From Alistipes sp. (lineage in GTDB: Bacteria > Bacteroidota > Bacteroidia > Bacteroidales > Rikenellaceae): a stretch of 27,078 nucleotides of DNA. Shown one piece after another: positions 1 through 8,200 of this stretch. The position numbers and the translations under genes were made by a program. The notes beneath the pieces are model-generated. The model was not told where the DNA came from, ran no database searches, and saw only the letters and a program-made list of their open reading frames with translations. Position 1 is the stretch's first letter; each line of letters opens with the position of its first letter. The stretch spans positions 1-27,078 of the forward strand of contig JAHHQM010000015.1 of NCBI GenBank assembly GCA_020026395.1, written 5' to 3'.

Positions 1-228
1 CTAAAGGGGCGGGAATGAGGGGCGGAGGGGAGTTTTCGGGAGGGGCGGGGGGATGGGAAGAGGCGGGGCGGGTTGCGGGGTGAAGGATCGGAAGGGCGTA
101 CGGGGTGTTTGGCGGAAGGAATGTGGTGCGGAGGTGGAATGTTTCGGGGCGCGGATCAGAGGCGGTGGCTGATGAGGACAGAGTGTTTCTGGGGACGTTT
201 TTTTCTGGGGACACCTTGCAAAATCCGC
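1..228. other. G-rich intergenic spacer without a recognisable gene
   Basis: No convincing coding sequence is seen here. The top strand is very rich in G and poor in C, especially in the first 130 bases, with many runs of three to six G. The short open frames through it translate to low-complexity Pro/Arg/Ser or Gly/Arg protein and resemble nothing known. It lies downstream of thiL, and its composition matches the other spacers between convergent genes in this window. Confidence 0.6.
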
Positions 229-261
229 ATAAAAAACTCCCCAACCGATCGGAAGGGGAGT
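229..261 (-). terminator. Rho-independent terminator of thiL
   Basis: On the minus strand, arms ACTCCCC (261-255) and GGGGAGT (242-236) enclose a 12-base loop and are followed directly by a run of five T (235-231). It lies 29 bases beyond the thiL stop codon. Confidence 0.8.
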
Positions 262-289
262 CCTATATATAATAACGGGCTGGAATCCG

Positions 290-1327
290 TTACTCTTTCT
301 CGGGAAAACCTTGGGCTTTGAGTTTGATTTCGCCGCCGTCGGGGGTGACCAGATAGCAACCCGTCGATTCGTCGGTGATGTGGCCGATGACATCGACCAG
401 CCCCATGCGCATCACCTGCTCCTGCATGGCAAGCGGCACGGTGAAGAGCAATTCGTAATCCTCGCCGCCGTTCAGACCCGCCACCACGGGGTCGATGTGC
501 ATCTCCTCGGCAAGATCCGACGTCTGGCGTGCGATGGGCATACGCTCCAGATAGATGCGGGCACCGCATTTCGACGATTTGCAGATCTGCATCAGGTCGC
601 TGGCCAGACCGTCCGTAAGGTCGATCATCGCCGTCGGTTTGATCTGCTCCTCGCGCAGGGCATCAATGATATCCACACGGGGACGCGGTTTGAGGTATTT
701 CTCCAACAGGTATTCGTACCCCTTGAACTGGGGTTCGGGGTGCTCGACATCCTTCAGCACGCGGCGTTCGCGCTCCAGAAGTTGCAGACCCATGTAGGCT
801 GCACCCAGATTGCTCGTGATGCAGATCAGGTCGTTCTTGCGGGCACCGTCACGGTAGACGATTTCGGTCTTCTTGGCGTGGCCGACGGTCGTGACCGAAA
901 TGACAAGTCCGGTCATCGAGGCACGCGTATCACCGCCCACCAAGTCGATGCAGTATTCGTTGCAGGCGAATTTGATGCCTTCGTAGAGATCCTGCAATGC
1001 CTCCACGGGCAGTTTTGCCGATACGCCCAGCGAGACGGTGATCTGCGAGGGAATGGCGTTCATGGCCAAAATGTCGCTCACGCCCGCCGTCACGACCTTG
1101 TAGCCGAGGTGCTTGAGCGGAAAATAGGTGAGGTCGAAATCCACCCCCTCATAGAACGAATCGGTCGTGAGGAGCATCTGCTCGCCACGCGGCTGTGCGA
1201 GGACGGCACAGTCGTCACCGACACTTTTAAGGGTTGATTTGTTGTGGATCGGGAAGTCCCGCGTCAGCAGGTCGATCAGACCGAACTGGCCGAGTGTTGC
1301 GATTTCGGTGCGTTGTTTCTGGCTCAT
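290..1327 (-). CDS. thiL: Thiamine-monophosphate kinase
   Basis: This enzyme phosphorylates thiamine monophosphate with ATP to make thiamine diphosphate, the last step of thiamine cofactor synthesis, in the cytoplasm. The 345-residue protein has the expected family length. It shows the N-terminal SVGDDCAVL segment (about residues 35-43), the TTDSFYEGVDF substrate/Mg region (54-64), the VSDILAMNA motif (83-91), the GGDT metal-binding motif (131-134) and a late DLTDGLASDL motif. These are hallmarks of the PurM/ThiL ATP-binding superfamily. It is transcribed leftwards, divergently from adk, from a well-matched Bacteroidetes promoter 17 bases before the start, and it ends at its own terminator. 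No other thiamine gene is in the window. Confidence 0.96.
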   Translation of the reverse strand: MSQKQRTEIATLGQFGLIDLLTRDFPIHNKSTLKSVGDDCAVLAQPRGEQMLLTTDSFYEGVDFDLTYFPLKHLGYKVVTAGVSDILAMNAIPSQITVSLGVSAKLPVEALQDLYEGIKFACNEYCIDLVGGDTRASMTGLVISVTTVGHAKKTEIVYRDGARKNDLICITSNLGAAYMGLQLLERERRVLKDVEHPEPQFKGYEYLLEKYLKPRPRVDIIDALREEQIKPTAMIDLTDGLASDLMQICKSSKCGARIYLERMPIARQTSDLAEEMHIDPVVAGLNGGEDYELLFTVPLAMQEQVMRMGLVDVIGHITDESTGCYLVTPDGGEIKLKAQGFPEKE

Positions 1328-1343
1328 AAAATCTAAATTTTTA

Positions 1344-1376
1344 CAAAATTACGGAAAATCCTCTTGTTTCCCCAAA
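1344..1376 (-). promoter_or_regulatory. Bacteroidetes-type promoter for thiL
   Basis: On the minus strand a TTTG -33 box (1376-1373) is separated by 21 bases from TAATTTTG (1351-1344), which fits the TAnnTTTG -7 consensus. The ATG of thiL follows within 20 bases, so the leader is very short. Confidence 0.7.
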
Positions 1377-1384
1377 AAATAATG

Positions 1385-1392
1385 TAAATTTG
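1385..1392 (+). promoter_or_regulatory. Probable -7 box of the adk promoter
   Basis: TAAATTTG matches TAnnTTTG and lies 30 bases before the adk start. The -33 region is weaker: CTTG at 1363-1366 with an 18-base spacer. The promoters of adk and thiL are therefore back to back in one gap. Confidence 0.55.
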
Positions 1393-1422
1393 GAAATCGA
1401 ATATTCATAAAAAAATCAGATT

Positions 1423-1998
1423 ATGATAAATATCGTATTATTTGGTGCTCCCGGATGCGGCAAAGGTACCCAGGCAGCACGTCTCAAGGAACATTATGGC
1501 ATTGAGCACGTTTCGACCGGTGAGGTGATCCGCGGCGAAATCAAGGGCGGAACCAAACTCGGACTGGAAATGAAGAGCTATATTGAGTCGGGTCGTCTGG
1601 CTCCCGATGAGATCGTCGTAAACATGATCGCCAACTACGTAACTTCGCACCGCGACGTGAAGGGTTGCATCTACGACGGTTTCCCCCGCACCACCGTGCA
1701 GGCCGAGGCTTTCGACAAACTGCTCGGGAAAGAGGGCTTGAAGGTCGATATCATGGTTGATATCCAGGTTCCCGAAGAGGAGCTGATCAAACGTATCCTG
1801 CTCCGCGGTAAGGATTCGGGTCGTGCCGATGACGCCAACGAGGAGGTGATCCGCGGCCGTCTGGACGTATACCACAAGCAGACCGAGGTCGTAGCCAACT
1901 ACTACAAGGCTCAGGGTAAATATGCTTCGGTGGACGGTCTGGGTACGATCGACGAGATCTTCGACCGCATCGTAAAGGTGATTGACGCCGTTAAATAA
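1423..1998 (+). CDS. adk: Adenylate kinase, short-LID form
   Basis: It interconverts ATP + AMP and 2 ADP in the cytoplasm. The 191-residue protein begins with the P-loop GAPGCGKGT (residues 8-16). It continues with the AMP-binding region (STGEVIRGEI), a GFPRTTVQAE motif near residue 87, and an arginine-containing LLRGKDSGRADD stretch. The last replaces the long zinc-type LID of E. coli-like enzymes, so this is a short-LID form, typical of Bacteroidetes adenylate kinases of about 190 residues. It starts at the first ATG after a TAAATTTG promoter box and is followed by a strong terminator. It appears monocistronic. Confidence 0.97.
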   Translation: MINIVLFGAPGCGKGTQAARLKEHYGIEHVSTGEVIRGEIKGGTKLGLEMKSYIESGRLAPDEIVVNMIANYVTSHRDVKGCIYDGFPRTTVQAEAFDKLLGKEGLKVDIMVDIQVPEEELIKRILLRGKDSGRADDANEEVIRGRLDVYHKQTEVVANYYKAQGKYASVDGLGTIDEIFDRIVKVIDAVK

Positions 1999-2060
1999 GC
2001 ATACCTATATATAATAGGGTCGGTCGGGGCGATTTTCCCCCGTCTGAAATCCATAGAAAA

Positions 2061-2102
2061 ACACACCCGTTTTCCGAAAAGGGAAGCGGGTGTGTTTTTT
2101 TT
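2061..2102 (+). terminator. Rho-independent terminator of adk
   Basis: A nine-base perfect stem, ACACACCCG (2061-2069) with CGGGTGTGT (2087-2095), has extra inner pairing and is followed by an uninterrupted T tract to 2102. It lies about 60 bases after the adk stop. Confidence 0.9.
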
Positions 2103-2199
2103 GTCCGAAATATTAGTCGATCAATCTTTAAAAACGGAGGTTTTATGCGAATATTGTTCAATGTTGCATGGTTTTTGCCCGTTCCCTCTCTTTTTTTGC

Positions 2200-2215
2200 T
2201 ACCTAAAAGTAGGTA
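2200..2215. promoter_or_regulatory. Candidate operator palindrome upstream of hmuR
   Basis: TACCTAAAAGTAGGTA is a perfect inverted repeat, TACCTA/TAGGTA around four bases. It lies about 40 bases upstream of the hmuR -33 box in an otherwise AT-rich gap. Its size and symmetry fit a dimeric transcription factor site, and the hmu genes are known to be iron/heme-controlled in relatives. The regulator cannot be named from sequence, and the loop could also form a weak RNA hairpin. Confidence 0.4.
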
Positions 2216-2256
2216 TCTGATATCGGAAAAATTTTTAAGAATAGACGTTTTTTGGT

Positions 2257-2288
2257 ATTGTCAAATCTTGGAAACCCCAGTACCTTTG
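2257..2288 (+). promoter_or_regulatory. Promoter of the hmu operon
   Basis: TACCTTTG (2281-2288) is a full match to TAnnTTTG, and ATTG (2257-2260) lies 20 bases upstream as a near-consensus -33 box. The hmuR ATG follows 24 bases later. A 314-base gap separates adk and hmuR; it also holds the adk terminator and the TACCTA/TAGGTA palindrome. Confidence 0.7.
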
Positions 2289-2312
2289 CAACGTAAAAAA
2301 AATTAAAAAAGT

Positions 2313-4469
2313 ATGACGAAACAGATACTATCCTTTGTAACGCTTCTTTTGGTGTTTCTTTCGGGTGCGGTTTCTGCACAAACCAGACAGTTTGAAGTCA
2401 GAGGTGTGGTGACCGATGACAAGAACGTACCTTTGGCCGGTGTGTATATCACCAACGGTGACAAGGGCGCACAAACCGACCGCGATGGTCATTACGTGTT
2501 GAAGGGTCTTAAGGCCGGAAAACACACCCTCAAGACGATGTACTACACGGCTTACCCGATGGTGGTTCGCGAGATCGTCCTTTCGCACGACATGACCGTC
2601 GACTTCGTTTTGAAGGAGGACGCGCTGCACATGGATGAGGTGGTTGTGACGGGTACCCGTACCGAGCGCCGCCTGTCGCAGACTCCCGTTCAGACGATGC
2701 TCATCAAGGACCGCGAGATTCTGAAAGCGGGCAGCACTTCGACTTTGGAAGCCCTTCAGGATAATATCCCCGGTATTGTCGTATCGCCCAATGCCATGGG
2801 TAACAATATGCGAATCAAAGGTTTGAACAGCCGTTACATCCTCTTCCTCGTCGATGGCGAGCGTATGGTTTCGGAGGGTGCGGGCGGTAACATCAACCTC
2901 GATCAGATCGACGTTTCGACGATCGACCACGTGGAGGTGATCAACGGTGCTGCTTCGGCACTGTACGGATCGAACGCCGTGGGCGCCGTCATCAACATCA
3001 TCACCAAGAAACCCGTCCACAACTTCTCGGCCGGAGCGCAGCTCACGGGCGAAAGCAACAACACGTGGCGTGCCAAGGTGAACGTCGGTACTCACTCCAA
3101 GAAATTCTCGTCGCGCGTTTCGGCCTTCCGCCACTCGTCGGACGGTTTCGATAACGGCAACTTCGCCGCAGAGTACAAGGATTACGGCGGTAACGTCAAG
3201 TTGGGCTATCGTCCCACGGAGCGTTTCGATCTGAACTTCAACGGTCGTTACTTCCGCCACGAGGTCTTCAACTCGGCAGCCAGCCTGAACACCACCCACG
3301 GACTGACCCACACGATGGCCGTAGGCCTGAGCTCGGGTTACGTATCGCGCGACAAACGCAACGCCATGCGTCTGAGTGTCAACTGGGACAAGTACTTCAA
3401 TTACGAGGTCGGCGACCACAGCGACTATAAGAAAAAGGACAACACGGCCGATTACATTTCGACCCGATTCACGAATACATTCCGTGCCAACGAGCGTTTC
3501 GAGATCGTAGGCGGTGCCGAGCACAACTACGAGTCGATTTTCGCCTCCAAGAGCCTTGGTTCCGATCTCAAGGACAAGTCGATCAACGACATCAACCTCT
3601 TCGGTCAGGCCGAGTGGGAGATTTTCAAGAACTTTGATGCCGTGGTCGGTGCACGTTACACCTACAACGAACAGTTCAAGTCGGCGTTCACGCCGAAACT
3701 CTCGCTGATGTACGAGATCGGCAAGTTCAAGTTCCGCGGCGGTGTCGGTTCGGCTTTCCGTGCCCCCTCGATCAAGGAGTTGTACTACGACTTTGACCAT
3801 CAGGGTATGTTCTGGATCCACGGTAACCCCGATCTGAAAGCAGAGAAAGGCCTCTATACCTCGTTGTCGGTCGAGTTCACGCACAACAACTTCAACGGAT
3901 CGGTTTCGGGTTACTACAACAACATCGACGACAAGATTACCCAATACGACCGTTTTATCCTCGAAGAGGGTGAGGGCGGTATCATGGAGAAGAAACGTCA
4001 CAAGTATTACACCAACATCAGCAGCGCAACGCTCAAGGGTTTCGATGTAAACTTCTCGTGGATCCTGTGGCGCCAGCTGACCCTGAAAGGTACCTACTCG
4101 TTCTGCGATGCCAAGGATGATGCCACGGGGCTTCAGTTGAGCAGCAACGCGAAGCACAGCGGTACGGCTTCGATCACGTGGAACGGCAAGATCCGCCGCA
4201 GCCCCTTTTCGTTGCAGTTTGCAGGCCGTATGAACTCGGCAATCCTCTACGAGAGCCAGTCGACCGACGAAAACGGCGAGACGGTCATCGAGAAGGACAA
4301 GTCGAAGAGTTATTCGATCTGGAAAGTGGTTCTGGTAAAACCCTTCCGCATCAAGAAACACACGCTGGAGTTCACGTTCAAGTGTGACAACATCTTCGAG
4401 TTCAAGGAGGATTCGTTCGTAAACCCGGGACGCACGTACCTGTTCGGTCTCCGCTACGCATTCAAATAG
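2313..4469 (+). CDS. hmuR: HmuR-type TonB-dependent heme receptor
   Basis: This is an outer-membrane TonB-dependent receptor, probably for heme. The 718 residues start with a signal peptide (about 1-22, ending SGAVSA). A carboxypeptidase-regulatory-like domain follows (about 26-105, from FEVRGVVTD), then a TonB-box-like DEVVVTGTRT, a plug domain to about residue 225, and a long beta-barrel. The FRAP motif (482-485) and NPDL motif (505-508), with His496 and His503 between or beside them, match the FRAP/NPNL signature of heme and hemoglobin receptors such as HemR and P. gingivalis HmuR. It is the first gene of the operon and hmuY follows after 36 bases. In P. gingivalis hmuY comes first, so the order is swapped. 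A BtuB-like cobalamin receptor is the main alternative, but the motifs and neighbours argue for heme. Confidence 0.88.
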   Translation: MTKQILSFVTLLLVFLSGAVSAQTRQFEVRGVVTDDKNVPLAGVYITNGDKGAQTDRDGHYVLKGLKAGKHTLKTMYYTAYPMVVREIVLSHDMTVDFVLKEDALHMDEVVVTGTRTERRLSQTPVQTMLIKDREILKAGSTSTLEALQDNIPGIVVSPNAMGNNMRIKGLNSRYILFLVDGERMVSEGAGGNINLDQIDVSTIDHVEVINGAASALYGSNAVGAVINIITKKPVHNFSAGAQLTGESNNTWRAKVNVGTHSKKFSSRVSAFRHSSDGFDNGNFAAEYKDYGGNVKLGYRPTERFDLNFNGRYFRHEVFNSAASLNTTHGLTHTMAVGLSSGYVSRDKRNAMRLSVNWDKYFNYEVGDHSDYKKKDNTADYISTRFTNTFRANERFEIVGGAEHNYESIFASKSLGSDLKDKSINDINLFGQAEWEIFKNFDAVVGARYTYNEQFKSAFTPKLSLMYEIGKFKFRGGVGSAFRAPSIKELYYDFDHQGMFWIHGNPDLKAEKGLYTSLSVEFTHNNFNGSVSGYYNNIDDKITQYDRFILEEGEGGIMEKKRHKYYTNISSATLKGFDVNFSWILWRQLTLKGTYSFCDAKDDATGLQLSSNAKHSGTASITWNGKIRRSPFSLQFAGRMNSAILYESQSTDENGETVIEKDKSKSYSIWKVVLVKPFRIKKHTLEFTFKCDNIFEFKEDSFVNPGRTYLFGLRYAFK

Positions 4470-4505
4470 ACAAATTATTAATAATCAATAAAATAAATTA
4501 AAACT

Positions 4506-5126
4506 ATGAAAAAGATTTTCGCATTACTCGCAATTTCCATGGTTGCATTCGTTGGTTGCTCGGATGACGACGACAACGCACCCGCACCTGCTCCCGGTTC
4601 GACCGTACAGGAGGCTTACATCGACGCTTCGGCCAAGAAGATGTGGACGTACTTCTCGCTCAAGGACAACAAGGTCGTAGGTACCGGTGCCGAGGATGCT
4701 GCTGCCGACGCTGAGTGGGCAAAGCGTACCGACTGGGATCTGGCCATCAACCGCTATATGATCCGCACCAATTCGGGTGCCGCCACCACGGTTGCCGCTC
4801 AGGGCGGTGTTTACACTTGCGGGGAGAACGTAACGTTCGCAGGTTTGACCGCAGTTCCCGCCGGTGCAAAGTTCGAGGCTGACGAGGCTGTTACTTCGCA
4901 GGGCATGGGTGGTGAAACGACCGTTGTCAAGTCGAAGGCTACCGTTATCGTATTCAAGAAGAACCCCGACGGTTCGCTGAGTATGCCTCCCGTATATCTG
5001 AAGGCTCCCGTTTACATATTCCGCACTGCCGATGGCAAATCGACCTTCAAAGTTGATTTCATCCAGTACAAGAACGAGGAAGGCGAGAGCGGTTACGTTA
5101 AATTCCAGCACGCTGAAATTAAATAA
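4506..5126 (+). CDS. hmuY: HmuY-family heme-binding lipoprotein (hemophore-like)
   Basis: This is a surface lipoprotein of 206 residues that should bind heme and pass it to HmuR. The signal peptide ends in a lipobox with Cys18 (FVGC), followed by SDDDDN, an acidic stretch of the kind associated with surface export in Bacteroidetes. The mature part has the HmuY pattern: WTYFSL near the start, WDLAINRY (77-84), TNSG, and VYIFRTADG (169-177) before a final beta hairpin. It contains only one histidine (His202, near the C-terminus), so the two-histidine heme ligation of P. gingivalis HmuY (His134/His166) is not available. Met134 and Met160 lie with a suitable spacing for the methionine ligation reported for other family members. 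It is the second gene of the operon, with a hairpin after it. Confidence 0.87.
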   Translation: MKKIFALLAISMVAFVGCSDDDDNAPAPAPGSTVQEAYIDASAKKMWTYFSLKDNKVVGTGAEDAAADAEWAKRTDWDLAINRYMIRTNSGAATTVAAQGGVYTCGENVTFAGLTAVPAGAKFEADEAVTSQGMGGETTVVKSKATVIVFKKNPDGSLSMPPVYLKAPVYIFRTADGKSTFKVDFIQYKNEEGESGYVKFQHAEIK

Positions 5127-5155
5127 GGATTTAAGTCATAAGTTCTTTTCAAGGA

Positions 5156-5186
5156 GAAAGGAGTGTTTTCAGAGAACACTCCTTTC
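5156..5186 (+). promoter_or_regulatory. Intercistronic hairpin between hmuY and hmuS
   Basis: GAAAGGAGTGTT (5156-5167) and AACACTCCTTTC (5175-5186) form a 12-base perfect stem with a seven-base loop. No T tract follows (TATCGG), so it is not a full terminator. It probably stabilises the 3' end of the hmuR-hmuY message or attenuates transcription into hmuS. The 87-base gap is the longest inside the operon. Confidence 0.7.
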
Positions 5187-5213
5187 TATCGGTTATATTA
5201 ATCAGTAAATTAC

Positions 5214-8200
5214 ATGAATAAAAAACGAATCATTTCAGGAGCGGTTGCAGTCGCAGTCTGCCTGTTGGCAGTGGTCTATAACTGTTTCTTTTCCAGAACG
5301 GAGATCGCAACGCTGAACTTCCCCGATTTCACGGTCGAGAAGTTCATCCGTTCGAACGACAACCCGTTCATCAAGATCGAGGCCGTTGATTTGGACGATG
5401 CCGAGTCGATTTCGGACTACGACATGGTGCTGGTGCGCATCCACGGTTCGAGCCTGACGAAAACCCACCTCGACGCTATCAAAAAGGCTATCGAGAAGGG
5501 GGTTCCCGTCTATTCGACCGAGAAGAACAATGCCGACATCAATACGCTGAAGGGGCGTGAGCTGGATTACATCGCCGCCCTGATGGATAACGGTTCGGTG
5601 AAGAACTACCGATCGATGTTCCACTACATCCGTAAGAACATCGACCGCAAGTTGCTCTTCAACGGCGACTACGACGAGCCCGTCCTGATCCCCGAGGATT
5701 ACTACTTCCACCTGGGCGAGGACGAGTTCTTCTCGACCTTCGACGAGTATCAGAAGTTCTACGTGGAGAAGGGTCTCTACAAGGAGGGTGCACCGCGTGT
5801 CGCCCTGCTGTCGGGTAACATCAACATGCAGAACTCGAACGAGGAGCATATGGCTGCCCTGATCAAGTCGCTTGAGGATAAAGGTTTGAACGTCTATCCG
5901 ATCAACTCGTTCGGTATGAAGAAACTGGGCATGATCATGGCCGTGAAACCCAACGTCATTATCAACCGCCCCCACGGACGTCTGGTGATGGGTGGCGGCG
6001 AGTCGGGTGTCGAGATGCTCAAGACGCTGAACGTGCCGATTCTGGCGCCGATCACCGTCAGCGAGCTCTACGACAAATGGATCGACAGCAAGCAGGGTAT
6101 GGCTTCGGGCGGTATGACCTCGATGAGTGTCGTGATGCCCGAATTGGACGGTGCAATTGCGCCCTATGCCGTTGCCGCACAGTTCGAACGCAACGGTCTG
6201 AAATTGTTTGATGCCATTCCCGGCCACACCGAGAAGTTCTGTCGTCTGGTGAAGAACTATGCCGAGTTGCAGACCAAACCGAATGCCGAGAAGAAGGTCG
6301 CCATCTACTACTACAAGGGTACGGGTAAGGGCGCGGTCGGCGCAGCCGACTTGGAAGGCGTGCAGTCGCTCTATAACACGCTGAAACTTCTCCAGAAAGA
6401 GGGTTACAACGTGAAGGGGCTTCCGCAGAATGCCAAGGCCCTTGAGGCGATGATTCAGAAGTCGGGTTCGGTGCTGGGTGCGTATGCGCTGGGCGCTTAC
6501 GACAAGTTCCTCAAGGAGGGTAATCCCGCGCTGGTCGATGTCGATACCTTCAAGGAGTGGTGCCGCGAGCAGCTGCCCGAGAAACTCGTCGAGGATATGA
6601 AAGCCCGCTACGGTGAGGCTCCCGGCGAATACATGGCTACCGAGAGCGACGGCAAAAAGCAGATTGCCGTGGCTCGTATCGAATTCGGTAACGTGGCCAT
6701 CCTGCCCCAGCCGATGCCTTCGGTGGGTGAGGATGTCGATAAGCTGGTTCACGGCGTCGAGGGTGCTCCCGCCTATCCCTATGTCGCTTCTTATATGTGG
6801 ACGCGCAACGCCTTCAAGGCCGACGCGCTGATTCACTTCGGTACGCACGGTTCGCTGGAGTTCATCCCCGGCAAGCAGGTCGCCCTGTCGGATTACGACT
6901 GGACGGATGCGCTGGTAGCCGACATGCCGCACTTCTACCTCTACACGATCGGTAACATCGGTGAGGGTATCATCGCCAAGCGTCGTAGCTATGCCGCTCT
7001 GGTATCGCACATGACCTCGCCCTTCATGCAGGGTGAAGTTTATGGCGAGTTGCACCAGCTGCACCAGGCCATCGGTCGTTACGAGACCGTGGATAACGGC
7101 AACGTCAAGGCACAGTATGCCGAGACGATCACCGCGCTGGCCAAGAAACAAAACATCCTGTCGGCACTCTCGATCGATTCGACGCGTGTCTGCAACGAGG
7201 AGGATATCCACCGCATCCACATGTACGTGGAGGAGATCGACGGTGCGAAGGTCATCGACGGTCTTTACACGCTGGGCAAGCCCTACACCCGTGAGGAGGT
7301 GCGCAACACCGCCCGCCTGATGAATGTCGATGCCGTCAGCTACGGTCTGGCATCGCTCGAGTTGGCACGCGGCCGCATCACCGACAAGCAGATGAAGGAT
7401 GTCAGCTATATCGCACACCGCTACGGTGCGCAGACCGACCGCATCATCTCGCGTATCTTCGCAGGCGAGCATGCCGAGAAGATCTTCGCCGAGTTGGCCG
7501 GAGCCAAGGACAAGGCTCGTTACGACGAACTTGCCCGCAAGGAGCAGATGGCCGAGCAGATGAAGGAGATGATGATGAAACGTATGATGGCTCCCAAACC
7601 CAAGAAGGAGATGCCCAAGTTCTTCGACGAACAAGGCAACCTCGTAGAGCTCCCCGAAGAGGAGAAGGCCGAGAAACCGATGGGTGGCGAGTCGATGATG
7701 GATCGTATGGCCAACGCCAAACCCGCAAGTGTTTCGGAGCAGAAACCCGATCCCGAGAAGAGCCGCATGGTGGCACTCGGTATTCTGCACGATGCCCTGG
7801 AGAAGGTGGCCGTATCGGAGGAGAACCTCCGCAAGAGCACCCGCATGGAGCAGGAGGCACTGATCGACGGTCTGAACGGCGGTTACGTCGAGACCGGATC
7901 GGCCGGTGATCCCATCATCAATGCCCGTGCACTGCCTACGGGTAAGAACTTCTACTCGATCAACCCCGAAACCACGCCTACGAACGAGGCTTGGAAGGTC
8001 GGTAAGCGACTGGCCGAAGATCTTCTGGAGGCCGAGTTCAAGTCGAAGGGCAAATATCCCGAGAAAGTCAGCTTCACGTTGTGGGCAACCGACTTCATCT
8101 CGTCGGAGGGTGCCACCGTGGCACAGATCCTCTACCTGCTGGGTGTCGAGCCGCTGCGTGACGGATTCGGTTACATCCGTTCGTTGCAGTTGATCCCCGA

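Noticed and set aside
2103..2312. Cobalamin riboswitch upstream of hmuR
   Set aside because: hmuS resembles CobN and TonB receptors often have B12 riboswitches, but the gap lacks the conserved B12-box sequence and is too AT-rich and short after the adk terminator.
2926..2940. CCACGTGGAGG inside hmuR, and ATCACGTGGAAC near 4177
   Set aside because: They have the CACGTG core but poor flanks, and both are coding; not comparable with the sites at 11216 and 15514.
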